A stretch of 29,767 nucleotides of DNA from CAZYPB01 sp964649265 (GCA_964649265.1 CAZYPB010000007.1:1-29767); one strand, 5' to 3'. Positions 8,483 through 16,521 are shown, numbered from the stretch's first letter. Made by a program: numbers and translations. The notes: a model not told the origin generated them from the letters alone.

Positions 8483-9643
8483 TCACCTATTTGCTACGAT
8501 CTTTATGATATCCCCATCCTTAAGTTCCTGATTCTTTCCGACCTTCATTTTCTTTCTTGCATCTATCCCACATATGAATTTTTTCTGCAGATCCGTGTGT
8601 ATCTTTCCTGCGAGATCACTGCACGTGCTTCCCTTTACTAACAGATACCCATCAGGGAGAACATTCCCGAAATGATCACTGAACCTGTTCTCGTCCTCAA
8701 CAGGATAAACAATAATCATCTCCAAGAGGTCGAATACAACGGAATCTATTGTCTTCTGTACCCCGGTTCCACCATTTTTTTTAATTATCTCCTTAATTTT
8801 CTGAAGTGCCTCTTTCTGCTTACTTTCTCCGCCAACTATCTGGAAATCATCGGCACCCGGAGTATATTTTACAATCCCTTTTTCATTTGCCCTTCTCAAC
8901 GCAAGCTCTGCTTCAGCACATGTTGGAACAATCACCAGGTCTGGAAACCTCTCAACCAATCCGTCATAGTTCTCCTTTCCTTTTCCAGTATCTATCTTAT
9001 TTGCAGCTATTGCAATTGGTTTTGAGACATTTCGTATCTCAATTGAGAATTTCAAAATATCCTCTTCAGTCCAAGAAATTCGTTCCAAACTAAGACCAAC
9101 ATTTCTGCAAGCACGTTCTATCTGTGTTCTGTTAACTTTCAGTCCGCTAAGTAACTCAGCCAATTCATCGATTCCCCTTCCCCTTACTTTGTTCATTCCC
9201 CTGTTCAAAATACTGGCTATCCAAAACTCTATTTCTTTAACTAGAAACTCTACTTCCCTAACAGGATCAAAATTCTCAGCTGCATTTCCTTCAAGATCTG
9301 TTTTCCCAGAAACATCCACAACCTGAATAAGCGCATCCGCCGACCTAAGATCATCAAGGAATTTCAATCCAAGTCCCCTTCCTAGATGTGCTTCAGGAAC
9401 AAGTCCAGCAACATCTACAAGTTCTAATGGTATTAACCTAATCCCATCCTCACACAGGCTGTTCTTTGGTTTACATTCCCTGTTTAACCCCTTGCAGGGA
9501 CACTTACCTCTAACATATGCCTTTCCCCTATTTGCATCTATTGTAGTAAAAGGGAAAGGAGCAACCTTCGCGTCAACAAGCGTTGCTCCTGCAAAGAATG
9601 TACTTTTGCCAGCATTTGGTTTTCCCACAACACCGATAAACAT
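8483..9643 (-). CDS. Obg/YchF-family GTPase with C-terminal TGS domain
   Basis: A 386-residue translation-associated P-loop GTPase. G1 is GKPNAGKST (7-15), the switch I threonines are TT (33-34), G3 is DVAGL (77-81) and G4 is NKID (215-218). A TGS domain (about 310-386) ends the protein. True YchF/OLA1 proteins replace NKxD and prefer ATP, so the canonical NKID here points to a GTPase of the archaeal branch of COG0012. Four cysteines (48, 50, 57, 64) in an insert after switch I may bind zinc. The start at 9643 has a GGAGTGA Shine-Dalgarno and a minus-strand TATA box near 9679-9686. It is divergent from the lon fragment. Confidence 0.88.
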   Translation of the reverse strand: MFIGVVGKPNAGKSTFFAGATLVDAKVAPFPFTTIDANRGKAYVRGKCPCKGLNRECKPKNSLCEDGIRLIPLELVDVAGLVPEAHLGRGLGLKFLDDLRSADALIQVVDVSGKTDLEGNAAENFDPVREVEFLVKEIEFWIASILNRGMNKVRGRGIDELAELLSGLKVNRTQIERACRNVGLSLERISWTEEDILKFSIEIRNVSKPIAIAANKIDTGKGKENYDGLVERFPDLVIVPTCAEAELALRRANEKGIVKYTPGADDFQIVGGESKQKEALQKIKEIIKKNGGTGVQKTIDSVVFDLLEMIIVYPVEDENRFSDHFGNVLPDGYLLVKGSTCSDLAGKIHTDLQKKFICGIDARKKMKVGKNQELKDGDIIKIVANR

Positions 9644-9668
9644 CTACTCACTCCAGGTATCCGTTAGG

Positions 9669-9675
9669 TTTAATA
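9669..9675 (+). promoter_or_regulatory. TATA box for the split lonB C-terminal gene
   Basis: TTTAATA centred at 9672 is 26-27 bases before the ATG at 9699, as expected for a leaderless archaeal transcript. A second AT-rich box (TTATAAAT, 9678-9685) is better placed for the divergent GTPase gene on the minus strand. An in-frame TAA at 9687-9689 shows that the lon reading frame cannot extend further upstream. Confidence 0.55.
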
Positions 9676-9698
9676 CCTTATAAATTTAATATGGGTTC

Positions 9699-9818
9699 AT
9701 GGAGAAAATAGCTTCTTCGAAAGTAAAAACCACCAGTTCCGACAATTACCAAGGGTATGTCTACAACATAACAACAGAGGACGGAAGGCTTTTCGTTAAC
9801 AATCTGCTAGTCAAGAAT
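9699..9818 (+). other. C-terminal split-intein fragment (IntC) in lonB
   Basis: Forty residues carry the C-terminal splicing blocks. Block F is YQGYVYNITTEDGRLFVNN (17-35) and block G is LLVKN followed by the +1 serine (N40|S41, codons 9816-9818 and 9819-9821). The opening MEKIASSK resembles the start of known cyanobacterial DnaE IntC pieces (MIKIATRK), and the length matches natural IntC fragments of about 30-40 residues. The penultimate residue is Lys instead of the usual His. The insertion point, just before SGGLGTP of LonB, is as I recall the site of known Pyrococcus Lon inteins. Confidence 0.82.
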
Positions 9819-11049
9819 TCAGGAGGGTTGGGAACCCCCCCACACCTTAGGGTTGAGGCCGGGGCGATCCACAGGGCAAACAAGGGCGTTCTTTTTGTTG
9901 ATGAGGTTTCATCCCTGGGCCCCAAATCACAACAGGAACTACTCACAGCAATGCAGGACAAGAAATATTCAATAACAGGTCAGAGTGAGATGAGTTCAGG
10001 TGCAATAGTTAGGACAAAACCAGTTCCATGTGATTTTGTTCTGGTTGCAGCGGGAAACGTTATAGACCTGAGAAACATGCACCCTGCACTCCGTTCCAGA
10101 ATAAGGGGATATGGCTATGAGATATATGTTGAGGATACAATGCCAGATACTCCTGAGAACAGGGATAAATTGGTACAATTCGTAGCGCAGGAAATAAAAA
10201 AGGACGGTAAGATACCTCATTTTTCAAAGGGTGCAGTTGAGCTAATAATTGAAGAAGCCAGAAAGAAAGCAGGGAGGAAGAACAAGCTCTCCCTTAAATT
10301 AAGAGAACTTGGGGGGCTAGTCAGGGCTGCAGGAGACATAGCAAGACAGGAGGAAGCGAAACTGGTCCAGGAAAAGCATGTTCATAAATCAAAAGGAGTT
10401 GCAAAGACACTTGAGCAACAGATGACGCAAGAGTTCATAGATCTAAAGAAGGAGTATCAGATTTTTGTAACNNNNNNNNNNACTTGCGGTCCTAGGAGAC
10501 TCTTACTCCGGGATAATACTTCCGATAGTTGCAGAGGTCACTCCAGCGTCCTCAAGAAGCGAAGGAAAGTTGATTGCAACAGGGAAACTTGGTGAGATAG
10601 CAAAGGAGGCGGTTGAAAACGTTTCTGCAATAATAAAGAAACACATAGGAAAGGATGTATCACAATACGATATCCATGTCCAGTTCCTTCAGACCTATGA
10701 AGGGGTTGAGGGAGATAGTGCAAGCATAGCAATAGCAATGTCTGTTCTCTCTGCAATGGAAGGAATACCCATTGATCAGACCGTTGCAATGACTGGCTCA
10801 TTAAGTGTAAGAGGGGAGGTCCTGCCAGTTGGGGGAGTAACTGCAAAAATAGAGGCAGCCATAGAGGCAGGAGCCAAAAAAGTTGTAATCCCTTACTCTA
10901 ATCTGAACGATGTATACCTAAGCAAGGAGAAGAGAAAGAAGATACAGGTTATTCCCGTAAAATCACTGGCCGAGGTCTCAAAGGAAGTGCTAAAGAACAC
11001 AAAGTCAAAAAAGAAGATCGTAAAGAAACTACCCGGAAACTTAACCTAA
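9699..11049 (+). CDS. lonB: LonB protease C-terminal half preceded by a C-intein (split gene)
   Basis: Residues 1-40 are a C-terminal intein fragment ending LLVKN. The LonB sequence resumes with SGGLGTPPHLRVEAG (from 41), Walker B VLFVDEV (64-70), sensor 1 AAGN (117-120) and arginine-finger candidates in ALRSRIRG. After the 10-N gap come LAVLGDSYSG and the serine protease domain with the catalytic serine in EGDSAS and lysine in GGVTAKIEAA. LonB is the membrane-bound ATP-dependent protease of archaea. The first half (Walker A and the transmembrane hairpin) is absent: the gene starts with ATG, has a TAA in frame 9 bases upstream, and begins 55 bases from a divergent gene. Compared with other LonB proteins about 10 residues are missing at the gap, so the true gap is nearer 30 bases. 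Activity would need trans-splicing to a partner encoded elsewhere; a decayed remnant is the alternative. Confidence 0.85.
10472..10481. other. Scaffold gap (10 N) inside lonB
   Basis: Ten N interrupt lonB between EYQIFV and LAVLGD and shift its frame. Both flanks are collinear with LonB, so this is an assembly gap and not a real frameshift. Confidence 0.95.
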
Positions 11050-11609
11050 GGTTCAAATCTTTTTATTATCCAGTAGGAGAAAAGCGAGAATACAAGGCTC
11101 ATCAGTACAGCGGCATAGAATATCTCCCCAGTATGGGCCAACGGAACAGGAGGATGTGTTTTGAAAACATAATCCATAACATCATTAAGGAGAAACCAGA
11201 AAACAGCAAGTCCAAGCCACTCCCTTTTGACATTTATTTTCCCAAGAAATATCGATGGCTCTAGGAAGAGGAATACATGCGAGACAAAAAGAACAGAATA
11301 GAGGAGCCAATGGTCTGGAGTGAAATAATATTCTGAATAAACTGAGAGTACATACATCGTCCAGAACCCATACTTAAGTGCACCAACAAAAGCTACGAAA
11401 TAAAGCCAATCAGCCTTTATCTTCTCACTTAGCATTATTAGGGTAAGTGCAAACAGGAAAGCATAAAGTGGACAATCAGGGACAAATATCCATAGTATGG
11501 GATTTGTGTTAAGGAGCTGCGCTCCGTAGTAGAATATGAACCCATAGGCAGCCCCAAGAGCATTTGCAACCAGAAGAAAATTGAATACTAAACTTCCCTG
11601 CATGTTCAC
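11046..11609 (-). CDS. DUF1405 family integral membrane protein
   Basis: A 187-residue protein with about six membrane segments. DUF1405-like signatures are NPILWIFVPDCPLYAFLFAL, ALKYGFWTMYV, DHWLLYSVLFVSHVFLFLEP and NDVMDYVFKTHPPVP. The biochemical role of the family is unknown. The start is either the GTG at 11609, overlapping the rpiA stop by 4 bases, or the ATG at 11603 just after. It is the last gene of the minus-strand run from 16500. Its stop overlaps the lonB stop within CTAA. Confidence 0.82.
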   Translation of the reverse strand: MNMQGSLVFNFLLVANALGAAYGFIFYYGAQLLNTNPILWIFVPDCPLYAFLFALTLIMLSEKIKADWLYFVAFVGALKYGFWTMYVLSVYSEYYFTPDHWLLYSVLFVSHVFLFLEPSIFLGKINVKREWLGLAVFWFLLNDVMDYVFKTHPPVPLAHTGEIFYAAVLMSLVFSLFSYWIIKRFEP

Positions 11610-12250
11610 CTACCAACAATCACTATGCATTTTCTGGTAAATATGCCATTCTCAACTACGCCGGGAATCATGTTCAACTTCCTTTCCATATCCGCCGGTC
11701 TTTCTATTTTTGAAAATAATGAATCAATTATATAGTTTCCATTGTCTGTTACCAATCTTTTCTTTCCATTCATGCGATACCTTATTCTCTTTGCTCCGAG
11801 TCTCTTAAGATCTCGCCTAACTGCCTCCGAAGCAAAGGGCAACACCTCAACAGGGACATTGCCTCCGAACACCCTGCTTAGTTTTGAAGGATCGACAATC
11901 ACAATAAATTCTAGAGACCTATAATCGACTGCCTTCTCCCGCGTAATGGCCCCTCCCCCCAGGCCCTTTATGAGGTTGTTTCCTACAACAACATCTGCTC
12001 CATCAATAGCAATATCTATACTCTTTAGTTTTTCGAATCCAAAAGTACTTAGCCCGTATTTTCGCGCCAGTTTTTCGGTTTTCAATGATGTGGAGATGCA
12101 TTTCAGTTCCATGTTTTTTTCCCTGTTTTTTTCGCCCAACATCTTGACAAAATAGGCAGTTGTGCTCCCAGTTCCCAACCCTATGGTCATTCCAGGCCTA
12201 ACATGTCCAAGTGCCTTTTTTGCAGCAGTTATCTTACCTTCATCAGTCAT
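11606..12250 (-). CDS. rpiA: Ribose-5-phosphate isomerase A
   Basis: RpiA interconverts ribose-5-phosphate and ribulose-5-phosphate, supplying pentose for nucleotides. From the start at 12250 the protein is 214 residues, with the phosphate/substrate loop GLGTGSTT (24-31), AIDGAD (81-86) with the catalytic aspartates, and KGLGGGAITREK (95-106) with the catalytic Lys and Glu. I chose 12250 because GGAGG lies 9 bases upstream; the other ATG at 12259 would abut that site. The gene overlaps the end of the preceding surface-protein gene. The assignment is firm. Confidence 0.95.
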   Translation of the reverse strand: MTDEGKITAAKKALGHVRPGMTIGLGTGSTTAYFVKMLGEKNREKNMELKCISTSLKTEKLARKYGLSTFGFEKLKSIDIAIDGADVVVGNNLIKGLGGGAITREKAVDYRSLEFIVIVDPSKLSRVFGGNVPVEVLPFASEAVRRDLKRLGAKRIRYRMNGKKRLVTDNGNYIIDSLFSKIERPADMERKLNMIPGVVENGIFTRKCIVIVGR

Positions 12251-14177
12251 TGTCTTCATCCTCCAATTCCTGTTCTAATCTATCCAATTCTTCCTCGTAT
12301 TCATCATTCAATTCCTGGAATGCTTTTCTGTCGATACTTCCTTCCTTAAGATATCTTACCTGGAGATTCTTTTTCATGTGAATAAGTTCCTCTTTTCTTC
12401 TTACCAGTTTCTCTTTTTTCATATGGCCGGATGTTCTCTTGAAATATAACCATATCCAAATAACTCCAGCCAGAATCAAGAAAGCGACAATGTATCCATA
12501 CTGTTCGAAATAGTAGGATACAGAGGTTCCAGTTACTTTCAACGCAAACCTTTTTGACCCAGCGTTATAGTGTGCATCTTCCATGTTTATTGTGAATAAA
12601 ATCTCATCAAACTCAGAATCCTCAACTTTGTAATAGGTTCTGTAAGTACCAACAGAAACTTCCTTCATGTTTATTTCTTTTTCTCCAAGTATAAGGCGGG
12701 GCCTTGTTATGTTCGCCAATTCCCCATTAGGGTACTCCGCCTTAACCATAATCTCCACGGTTTCCCCAACACCGAACTCTCCTTTGTTTGGGCGGAGCAC
12801 AGTTATATCGATGGGGGCAGGCGTTATGCTAATATCTCTGTAGGTGCTCCCCTCAACTATCCCAGAATCTGTTTTTAGTGATGCTCTGCTAGTTATTCTC
12901 CAGGTTCCAACACTATCGCTCCATTGTATTGTATATGGGCTCCCATATACTCCATCACTTACTTCTTTCATATCCATTCTGCCATTGCTTGGGCTTAGAA
13001 AAAACACATCTGCTCCAGAGACAGAAGAACCTTCTCTAAGAACCCTAACGGTTACCGATACAGTGCTCCCTCTTTTATATGCCCCAACAATAGGCCCAAG
13101 ATGTACAATTTCAAGAAAAGATCCAGGTTCAACATCAACCATATCAAAGCTTCCACTCCATTCGCCCAAATTACCAAATGAATCCACACACTCTAACGTA
13201 ATATTCCAGTCACCTATTTCTTCAACAAGGCTGCTATGATACGAGAAAGATACGCTTCCATTTATGGCAGTTGCGTTTTTCCTGTAGACTGTCTTTCCTA
13301 CTGAGTTATGTAGCTCAACATAACAGGTTCCACCAACATTTTCAACAATGCTTTTCATCACAGGTTCAATGAAAACAATCTCTCCCAGGCTATAGGTATC
13401 CTTAATGTCTAGTTCCAGATCTATTTTAGGAATAACCTTCACTATAACATGTTTTATCTCTATGGAATCCTCCCCATGCACTTTGAATTCTATCATGCCA
13501 GGTCCATCAGAATCTTCAGAAACAACAACTTTTCCCCAATACATTCCTTCTTCACCAGCCACCTCATCCATACTTATTTCTCCAAAGAAACCACTTGCAT
13601 ACAGTTCCGCTCCACCCACTGGTCCGTCTCTGTTCTTCAACTCTACGATCAACTGAACCTCTTCCCCACGTTTTATCCCTATATTTTCCTTAGGAGAGAG
13701 TATCTCCATCTCGATTCTATAGGGAAGACAATCCTGAGCGCAGGTTATGGTGCTCTCGTTGCCAACACAAACACCGTCTCCACACCCGGGCGGACAGTTT
13801 GTTTCACACACTCTTGCAGCCGCAACCTGTTCAGTGACTACCTGATCACCATGGGAAATCTCGAAAAGACAGGTGATAACCCCAGTCAATGGCACAGGAT
13901 CAAAATAGCCGCTATGGCATAGTTTTCCGGAAACCCAATTAGTACCAATACACTCAGCACTATCTGAATAAGCAGGAGTCTTTCTACTTCCAGTGGAATC
14001 CCAAATCAGATACTTCACACCTATGGCAGATTCCCCATTGTACGTTATCACTGCCTGACAGTCGGTATCAGAACTGTTTGTTATAAGCGAGGGGCCAAGC
14101 TGCATGTAATCTATAACTGCTTGAGGAAAAACAGTTCCAATTAGAATTATTAGAAATATTGTTGCCCTGGAATGCAT
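12243..14177 (-). CDS. Surface protein with Cys-rich CGDG module, beta-sandwich repeats and coiled-coil tail
   Basis: A 644-residue type I membrane protein. It has a signal peptide (about 1-20), a cysteine-rich N-terminal part with the CGDGVC...C..DC module (132-150), and several Ig-like or macroglobulin-like beta-sandwich repeats. Recurring elements are the turn IKRGEEVQL / YKRGSTVSV / FGVGETVEI and the phrase MKEVSDGVY / MKEVSVGTY / MDEVAGEEGMY. A membrane segment (about 558-579) precedes a charged cytoplasmic tail of about 65 residues, whose YLKEGSIDRKAFQELNDEYEEEL resembles a SHOCT-type helical hairpin. It probably acts in adhesion or envelope structure; no enzyme motif is seen. A TATA-like TTAAATTATT near 14206 on the minus strand suggests its own leaderless promoter. 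Confidence 0.78.
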   Translation of the reverse strand: MHSRATIFLIILIGTVFPQAVIDYMQLGPSLITNSSDTDCQAVITYNGESAIGVKYLIWDSTGSRKTPAYSDSAECIGTNWVSGKLCHSGYFDPVPLTGVITCLFEISHGDQVVTEQVAAARVCETNCPPGCGDGVCVGNESTITCAQDCLPYRIEMEILSPKENIGIKRGEEVQLIVELKNRDGPVGGAELYASGFFGEISMDEVAGEEGMYWGKVVVSEDSDGPGMIEFKVHGEDSIEIKHVIVKVIPKIDLELDIKDTYSLGEIVFIEPVMKSIVENVGGTCYVELHNSVGKTVYRKNATAINGSVSFSYHSSLVEEIGDWNITLECVDSFGNLGEWSGSFDMVDVEPGSFLEIVHLGPIVGAYKRGSTVSVTVRVLREGSSVSGADVFFLSPSNGRMDMKEVSDGVYGSPYTIQWSDSVGTWRITSRASLKTDSGIVEGSTYRDISITPAPIDITVLRPNKGEFGVGETVEIMVKAEYPNGELANITRPRLILGEKEINMKEVSVGTYRTYYKVEDSEFDEILFTINMEDAHYNAGSKRFALKVTGTSVSYYFEQYGYIVAFLILAGVIWIWLYFKRTSGHMKKEKLVRRKEELIHMKKNLQVRYLKEGSIDRKAFQELNDEYEEELDRLEQELEDEDND

Positions 14178-14198
14178 GGAACTCTATTGTTGACTGAC

Positions 14199-14211
14199 CT
14201 TAATAATTTAA
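14199..14211 (-). promoter_or_regulatory. TATA-like box before the surface-protein gene at 14177
   Basis: Minus-strand GTTAAATTATTAA lies in the 35-base spacer after the SEC59-like gene, about 26-29 bases before the ATG at 14177. It would let the surface protein be expressed apart from the upstream lipid genes. Confidence 0.4.
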
Positions 14212-14212
14212 C

Positions 14213-14228
14213 TCAAAAAACAAAAAAG
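14213..14228 (-). terminator. T-rich stretch at the end of the SEC59-like gene
   Basis: On the minus strand the last codons (FFFVF and stop) read as two T6 runs separated by one G. Oligo-T tracts alone can terminate archaeal transcription, and a new promoter follows at once. The coding sequence itself may serve as the terminator. Confidence 0.4.
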
Positions 14229-14758
14229 AAGACACAGGAGAATATCGATATAATGAGGTTGTCATCCAATTTGAGATCAATACTCTCAAAAAATGCACCT
14301 AACAAAGAGAACAGAATTGCAATCGGACCTATCAGGAAGTATGTTACTAAAGAAACAAATGCAAAACCAGCAGTTCCCTCTAAACTCTTTTTCTTATTGT
14401 ACGGGAGCTTATGCTTTCCATGGATACCTACGATTGTAGACAGGCCGTCTGATACCCCTAGGATGAATACCGAAGCAAGGATCCCATTGAAATCCTGTAC
14501 AAATGAGAATATGAGTAAGACACCAAACGCATACCAAAAGGCACCATGCGCAGGAGATTCTCCTTCCCTCCCAAACACAATAAGCATCTCATCCGCAATT
14601 GGAACAGAGCCGCCCAAAAGCTTCTTGTTTAGTATCACAAGCCCTAGAAAAACAGAAGCAAGAACGATGAGAACAACATACTCAAACCTCAAACTAACAA
14701 GCAAAAGCATTAGGAAAATTCCAATTTCAATATGAAAAACCTTTCTCCTATTTTCCAT
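14213..14758 (-). CDS. SEC59/dolichol-kinase-like CTP-dependent lipid kinase (COG0170)
   Basis: A 181-residue integral membrane protein with about five or six helices. It carries the family signatures: N-terminal RRKVFHIEIG (4-13), GVSDGLSTIVG (101-111) and KSLEGTAGF (124-132). Relatives include dolichol kinase and phytol/farnesol kinases that use CTP. In archaea a role in polyprenol phosphate or isoprenoid lipid supply is reasonable but unproven. It overlaps the PAP2 phosphatase gene by 11 bases, so the two may act on the same lipid pool, one adding and one removing phosphate. Confidence 0.78.
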   Translation of the reverse strand: MENRRKVFHIEIGIFLMLLLVSLRFEYVVLIVLASVFLGLVILNKKLLGGSVPIADEMLIVFGREGESPAHGAFWYAFGVLLIFSFVQDFNGILASVFILGVSDGLSTIVGIHGKHKLPYNKKKSLEGTAGFAFVSLVTYFLIGPIAILFSLLGAFFESIDLKLDDNLIISIFSCVFFFVF

Positions 14759-15257
14759 GTTTTCTACCTTTCTTTGAGATTCTATCCACTCCTTCTTCTA
14801 TGATAAGATATGTTATGACTCCAAGTGCAGCGCCTCCGGCAACATCGACAAGGCTATGGACTCCAATATACATCCTACTTAGCCCAACAATTATTCCGAT
14901 CAAAAGATACAATGGAAATACTGGTGTCCCAAGGGAAGCACCAACAAAAACAAACGAGAATGCCGTATGGCCGCTAGGAAGCCCATAATCATCAACGGGA
15001 GGACACTCAACCTTAGGGTTCTCCAACCAGTCATTACAAGGCCTTGGAACAGCGTATATTCCCTTTAGTGCAAGTACAAGGATTATTATTGCGACCATGG
15101 AAAATGCAAGAGCATAGTATCTTCCCCGTTTTCTAAGGTAAGGTACAGTTATAAGCGAAAGCAGGGCAACAAGAGAATAAACATAGTAATGAAAGATTAC
15201 TGAAACTGTAGTAAACAAACCGAATTCCAGTTCAGAGATAAAAGAAGTTACCTCCAT
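14748..15257 (-). CDS. PAP2-family membrane phosphatase
   Basis: A 169-residue membrane protein with the three PAP2 acid-phosphatase motifs: KGIYAVPRP (65-73), PSGH (94-97) and SRMYIGVHSLVD (127-138). PAP2 enzymes dephosphorylate lipid phosphates such as phosphatidate or polyprenyl pyrophosphate. Here the loop between motifs 1 and 2 carries cysteines (C74, C85). It starts 4 bases after the LutB-like gene and overlaps the SEC59-like kinase gene, making a likely lipid-phosphate pair. The exact substrate cannot be read from the sequence. Confidence 0.88.
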   Translation of the reverse strand: MEVTSFISELEFGLFTTVSVIFHYYVYSLVALLSLITVPYLRKRGRYYALAFSMVAIIILVLALKGIYAVPRPCNDWLENPKVECPPVDDYGLPSGHTAFSFVFVGASLGTPVFPLYLLIGIIVGLSRMYIGVHSLVDVAGGAALGVITYLIIEEGVDRISKKGRKHGK

Positions 15258-15261
15258 CTAA

Positions 15262-16500
15262 TCAACAGCAATAGAGTTTGTCCGGCGTCTTTCCCTTCTC
15301 TAATTTTCCAAAGGGGGTTCCATGCTCGCGTATTTTCTTTATCATATTCTTGTCTGTTTCCATATGTAGTTCTCCTCTTGCCCTCCGAATATATTCTGGG
15401 AGATCTATTTTTGCAGGACACGAATACTTGCAATTCTCACAAAGGTTGCATAGGTAATTGGCCTCTCCCTTTCCCAGAAGTGCCGCGTAGACAATCCCTT
15501 TCGGTCCAGGATACCTTTCTCCGAAGAATCCCAAAACCTGCCTGTAGGCTGGGCATAGGTTGTTGCATGCACCGCAGTTTATACAATAAAGCATCTCGGG
15601 GTATCTATCTCTTAATTCAGTTCTTCCATTATCAATGAGCACAAGGGTTACTTCGCAAGCCCCCTGCGCTCCACAAACAAGTTCGTTTTCAATATCTGCA
15701 GTTGAGCTAGGCCCAGAGATAAGGCTCACATAAACAGGCCAACCGCGGCCACTCCCCCATATCGTTGCACATTTTACGATATGCATTGCTTCCTCAAGTG
15801 TCGGAACTATCTTCTCAATTCCTGCTACTACGATATGTTTCTTTGGGACCCTGCTTACAAGAGATATATTCCCCTCGTTCTCAAGAAGCACGATTGTCCC
15901 AGTAGCTGCAATTGAATTGGCGCCAGTTATCCCAACGCCCGCCCCCTTTATCTTCTCCCTAAGGTGGTCTGCTATGAAATGAGTTATCTTTACTGGGTCG
16001 TTCCCTATGTTTTTCTTAAACTTCTTATTTATGGCAGCCGATATCTCTTTTGGGGTTATGTGCATTGCAGGTATCACTTGGTGAATACCTTTCTCACCAA
16101 CAAGCTTTACAACAAAATCTCCAGTATCCGTTTCTATTATCTCCTTACCTTTTTTCTCAAGTTTTTCAAGTCCTATCTCCTTGCACGTATTTGACTTTGA
16201 TTTCACAATGTTCTTCTCGTTTCCAATCGTCTTCTCTATTATCTCTAATGCTTCGTCTGCATCCTTTGCAATGTATACGGAGACTCCTTTTTTTCTGAAC
16301 GAATCCTTCGTTTTTTCAATAAGATCATCAAGATCCTCAACGCACTGTTTCTTTATACTCCTCAGCTTATCTCTAAGGGCTTCCTCATCCTCATCCAGTT
16401 CCTCACGCTTCTTGTAATACTCATCAACAACCTTAGAAACAGCTGCTTTTCTGGATTTTCGCCTACTTATCTCTTTGCTGAGATCATCCTGAAACGCCAT
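15262..16500 (-). CDS. LutB-like LUD-domain iron-sulfur protein
   Basis: A 412-residue protein with a charged helical N-terminus, a LUD domain (about 60-290, including GITGANSIAATGTIVL), and a ferredoxin-like part with two 4Fe-4S motifs: C306, C309, C312, C316 and C351, C354, C357, C361. This is the architecture of LutB, a component of the LutABC lactate oxidation complex. The usual partners LutA (CCG domains) and LutC are not adjacent, so lactate is only one possible substrate. Another 2-hydroxyacid or an electron-transfer role fits as well. It heads the minus-strand run and seems leaderless, from the symmetrical TATA box at 16522-16529. Confidence 0.83.
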   Translation of the reverse strand: MAFQDDLSKEISRRKSRKAAVSKVVDEYYKKREELDEDEEALRDKLRSIKKQCVEDLDDLIEKTKDSFRKKGVSVYIAKDADEALEIIEKTIGNEKNIVKSKSNTCKEIGLEKLEKKGKEIIETDTGDFVVKLVGEKGIHQVIPAMHITPKEISAAINKKFKKNIGNDPVKITHFIADHLREKIKGAGVGITGANSIAATGTIVLLENEGNISLVSRVPKKHIVVAGIEKIVPTLEEAMHIVKCATIWGSGRGWPVYVSLISGPSSTADIENELVCGAQGACEVTLVLIDNGRTELRDRYPEMLYCINCGACNNLCPAYRQVLGFFGERYPGPKGIVYAALLGKGEANYLCNLCENCKYSCPAKIDLPEYIRRARGELHMETDKNMIKKIREHGTPFGKLEKGKTPDKLYCC

Positions 16501-16521
16501 GCTAATAAAACACCTTTATTT

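Noticed and set aside
9699..9818. Reading the first 40 lonB residues as an ordinary N-terminal extension
   Set aside because: The intein blocks F and G, the Asn|Ser junction and the exact position before SGGLGTP are too specific for an unrelated leader.
10482..10595. Apparent frameshift ending the lon reading frame after the N run
   Set aside because: Translation from 10483 in the next phase gives LAVLGDSYSGIILPIVAEV, collinear with LonB, so the shift is produced by the arbitrary gap length.
13449..13922. Open frame of about 157 codons on the plus strand opposite the surface protein
   Set aside because: Lies wholly inside a convincing minus-strand gene with signal peptide, repeats and membrane helix; it shows no domain or promoter of its own.
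14172..14735. Open frame of 187 codons on the plus strand opposite the SEC59-like gene
   Set aside because: The minus-strand protein has clear family motifs; this one is low-complexity Ser/Thr/Pro/Lys text typical of an antisense shadow.
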